This document shows, piece after piece, positions 60,978 through 64,000 of a stretch of DNA of 64,000 nt; positions within the stretch are counted from its first letter, which is position 1; each line of letters starts with the position of its first letter. Source of the DNA: Halichoerus grypus (Eukaryota > Chordata > Mammalia > Carnivora > Phocidae); assembly GCF_964656455.1 (NCBI RefSeq), contig NC_135714.1, positions 126,226,131 to 126,290,130 on the forward strand, read 5' to 3'. The position numbers were made by a program, and so were the translations under genes. Under the pieces are notes generated by a model. It made no database searches. It saw only the letters and a list, made by a program, of their open reading frames with translations, and had not been told where the DNA came from.

Positions 60978-61956
60978 GCAAGTTGCCTCATTTAGAATAG
61001 ATTTCTGTGTGTGATGTGTACTCTTGAGAGCCAGGGACTCCTGATAGTGTCAGAAAACAAACAACACTCCCGCCAGAACCCCACATACAGCAGAATTATA
61101 CTTTATGGAGAAATTTTATTCTTGGAGTAGAAGCAAGGTCATTCCTCTGTCACCATGACACACACACATGTGATTTTGCCAGGAGAGCATGGTAAAAAAT
61201 CTGCCCTACTCCAGGCCCTTCACATGTTGGCCCACCGCGTGGCAGGACAGAGCACTGAGACAGTAGTGTTGAAACCCACCCATTTGAGAGGTGATGGTGA
61301 ACGTTTACATTGTGTGGTGATTAGACCTGTTTGGGAGCTTCTGAAATCCCTTAGGCTATATTGTTCATCAGATGTTTACCTTGGTAGAAGGTGTATCTAT
61401 TAGGATGCCTTTGGCTGCAAGAAACTGATACAACTGGCTATCAGTCGTGAGAATAGATTAGCTCCTACAGTGATTAAGTCTGGAAGGGTTGGCTAATTCA
61501 CATTCTCAAAGATCGCATCAAACTCACGGGAGATGCATCTCTGCTGAGCCGTTCCCAGCCTGTGGACAGGGGCTGGCTTCCCCGGTGGGGACAGAGGGCC
61601 GCCAGTCCAGGCATCATAGCTGTGCTAGACCTTCGCAGAGGGGGTGCCTCATCCTTGTGGCTTTTTTGTTTTTCTTTTTTTTTAAGGAGAAAACTTTTCC
61701 AGAACTTCTTCCTTTGTTTACCTGCCCTCACGTCTCAATAGTCAGAACAAGGTCAGATGCTCACTCCAAACCCATCACTGGCCAGGGCTTAGGGCGATCT
61801 GAACCACACTGGGCGCAGGGACCCCTCCTCTGGGCACACAGACACGTGAGTGATGGTCAGGACCTCAACCAAATCCAGTGTCTGCCATCATGGGAACAGG
61901 GGAAGGCTAACAGATGTCTGACACGAGAGGCTGACTGCTGTACCTCTGAAGTCCCT

Positions 61957-62048
61957 CACACACGCACACGCACACACACGCACACGCGCGCACACACGCG
62001 CACACACACGCACACACACGCACACGCACACGCGCACACACACACGTA
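61957..62048 (+). repeat. (CA)n/(CG) mixed dinucleotide repeat
   Basis: Ninety bases of strictly alternating pyrimidine-purine sequence, CACACG and CGCGCACACA units with no interruption. It is a microsatellite with Z-DNA-prone composition. Confidence 0.95.
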
Positions 62049-63699
62049 CCAGTAGCTCACTGTGCTTAGGAAGAGGAGCAGGATGAGAGCAGGTAACTAT
62101 GGATCATCAACCCTGCAGTTATTTTGCTTAAGATCAGATTGGCTTTTCTACTTTCTCTGTGCCTTTGGACGAGTTAAGTTCTCTCTGGATCAGATTCTCC
62201 ATCCTAATCTTCACGGATGTCTACAAGAGCGATGCGGTGTCAGGGCAGCATCTTGGGCCACGGGTGTGGGTAGGGCTTTGAGAACAGCGCAGACGTCCGT
62301 GGAGGATGGGGCCGAGCAGGGAGCCACACTTGGCGCACTGTGGGGCGCCAGGGACCGGCTCCGTTCTGAGCCAAGGCCTGTGTTCCTCAGACTCGGTGCT
62401 CTGTAGTGCTGTGTCCAGCTCTGGCTGGGTCCCTGGCACAGTGGTTCCTCAGTTTCTCCCTCAGGCCGGCTGCCCCCTTCTCCTACACGAGTATGTGAGC
62501 GTCTTATTTTATGTGAGCTCCTTGTCCTGCGCGTGCTCCCTGTGACCCTCCTGCAGTGACGGCACAGAGAAGCACGGCGGACACAGAGGAACGCATTCAG
62601 AACCTACACCGTGACCCTCGCGGTGTCTTAGGGCTAGTTCTTAAAGGGTACGGAAAGTCAAAGGCCCTTAAACAGGATTTATTCTTTTTACTCTACACCT
62701 TCATCTCTGTGCATAATTGATCTCTTAGCAGAAAATGCATAATTTGTTGTGTGCTTGCTTAGGATGTGTAGTGAAGCTCTTCCTTGAATGGTTTGGGGTC
62801 TTCCCTTCCGGGGACCGACACAGAGTAGGACAGAAGGGCAGCTCGTCTGGCCTCAGCTTCTGTGGAGCGAGGCAGGGCTCCGGGTGGCCGCTGTGACAGC
62901 ACCAGCCACAGGAATGTGGCCAGGACCACCTCTTTTCTGCACACCAGCAATACTTTGGCCTCTAAAATGTCCGAGACCTTTTCCCTGTGTTTGCTTGTCC
63001 ACTGGAGCCTTACCGGCTATCATAAATGCTCTTGCAGTATAATCCCCTTTTGTACCTCATATGGGCAACAAAGAACATTGGTTTATGGCATTCAGTGGCC
63101 TTTGGTAAAGACAAAATCCAGGTCAAAGTGGCCCATGGGCCGCATCATCAGTAGTTATGTGGTTTGTAATATATACAACAGTGAGAAACCCTAAAGCAGA
63201 GTGTGGAAGAGAAAGGGATCTTTAGTAATGAAGTAGCTTGATTGCTCTTTTGCTCTTACCGTGTGGACCTGGACGTAAGTTACGAGTTTAAATTGTAGGC
63301 TGAAGATTGATCTGTATTGTAGACACATGAATGCTTAGCGGTTGTTTAGGGGCAGTGTCTCCCATCTCCCCCAGGGAGGGCCGTGTTTGTAAAGTCTCAG
63401 GGCAGCTTATATTCCTGTGACTGCCGTATGGACCTTCCCTTCTCTCCGGGCCCGGGGAACTCCAGAAGCACATTTGCCTGGTGACCAGTCAGTCCTGCTC
63501 TCTTTCCAGATAGGCAGCTTTTCGGCTGGCAGACCCTCCCGTCAGACTGGGGAGTGGTGTCCCTCCGTAGGCTGCCAGGCACGAAGAGGGGGGCCCTCTG
63601 GTGGGAGGGTTTCCGGGAGCTGGCCATCTCTTAGCAGCGCCCCCCCGACTTTGTTCATTTCCATGTGGATATGTGGCTGAGCCGATGCCTTGGGGAGCA

Positions 63700-64000
63700 G
63701 GTGTGGCCCAGATTAATCTTTTAAAACTCCTGGTGATTCATTTTTAAAGATCTCAAATATATAAAGAGTAATCCTTGCAAAACAATTTAGCATTATCTTG
63801 GCAGGTTGAATCTGTGCAGACCCCACAACCCAACAATTGTACTCCTGTACTCTAACAATTATACCTGTGGGAATCCTTACATGTTAAGTAAAAAAAAAAA
63901 AAAAGTGAGTGCCAGAAGGCTGTATGTAATGTGGTTCTGGCTAAGCTCTGAAATAAGCAAAATAAATAGCATATTATTTAGAGATCTGTGCATGTGCGAT
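63700..64000 (+). mobile_element. old LINE-1 fragment at the window edge
   Basis: Sense pattern of old L1: aaaacaatttagcattatct, ccacaacccaacaattgtac, ataaatagcatattatttag, then agatctgtgcatgtgcgat. It runs off the window end. A poly(A) of about 15 lies at 63890-63904. Confidence 0.55.

Larger units (their letters stand above)
59907..64000 (+). other. ARHGAP10 intron, 5' part (runs past the window)
   Basis: The intron starts at gtaagt. The expected final exon, encoding the conserved Trp and the NYV end of SH3, was not found by reading this stretch. Listed repeats occupy 60786-60977, 61957-62048 and about 63700-64000. Between 62060 and 63700 I see only unannotated, GC-rich intron. Confidence 0.75.

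Noticed and set aside
61489..62055. 188-codon + strand ORF
   Set aside because: Its last third is translated CA/CG microsatellite (HTRTHTHT...). The rest shows no domain.
1..64000. CRISPR arrays, operons, prophage or other prokaryotic systems
   Set aside because: Spliced exons, SINE/LINE content and microsatellites show a mammalian nuclear intron. No direct-repeat/spacer array is present.
1..64000. Endogenous retrovirus with LTRs
   Set aside because: No paired LTRs, primer-binding site or gag/pol/env-like frames were recognised. Reverse-transcriptase-like frames are all LINE-1.

Overview
This is a mammalian nuclear window, almost entirely intronic. Sixteen copies or fragments of the tRNA-derived carnivore SINE family (SINEC/CAN-SINE; 5' end like GGCGCCTGGGTGGCTCAG, tail with AAATAAATAAAATCTTT) and carnivore-type LINE-1 3' ends place it in Carnivora. 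The SINE bodies (GACAGAGACACAGCGAGAG..., AACACAAGCAGGGGGAG...) look caniform, perhaps arctoid (bear, seal or mustelid side). That placement rests on memory of subfamily patterns, and the species is not resolved.

One protein-coding gene can be supported: four internal exons on the + strand of what I identify as ARHGAP10 (GRAF2/PS-GAP), a BAR-PH-RhoGAP-SH3 protein. The exons are 17211-17361, 42155-42314, 58764-58916 and 59815-59906. They splice in frame with GT-AG introns (phases 0>1, 1>2, 2>2, 2>1) into about 185 residues. These run from the end of the RhoGAP domain, through the Ser/Pro-rich linker, into the first half of the C-terminal SH3 domain. The BAR, PH and GAP exons lie upstream of base 1, and the terminal SH3 exon should lie beyond base 64000. 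No second gene, tRNA, rRNA, CRISPR array or recognisable retrocopy was found.

Layout. 1-17210: upstream intron, with L1 5' material (1-845), an old L1 3'UTR split by MER5A, two SINEs and a large internally deleted L1 (2713-6879), a SINE-bearing MER2 (8799-9335), MIRs, and another old L1 3'UTR with a SINE (14485-15235). 17362-42154: 24.8 kb intron with SINEs, MIRs, a TG repeat, a LINE-dense block (31.7-35.4 kb), a short L1 3' end and an L2. 42315-58763: 16.4 kb intron with MER5A, SINEs, an L2 fragment and a second MER2. 58917-59814: short 898-base intron. 59907-64000: start of the last visible intron, with one SINE, a CA/CG repeat and an L1 fragment at the window edge.

No undescribed biological system is evident. 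The points worth a second look are a frame-preserving exon (58764-58916), a SINE 56 nt from a splice acceptor, a 13:3 antisense bias of SINEs, two SINEs inserted at one target site, an apparent poly(A)-only insertion, and a few long antisense ORFs that are probably chance.
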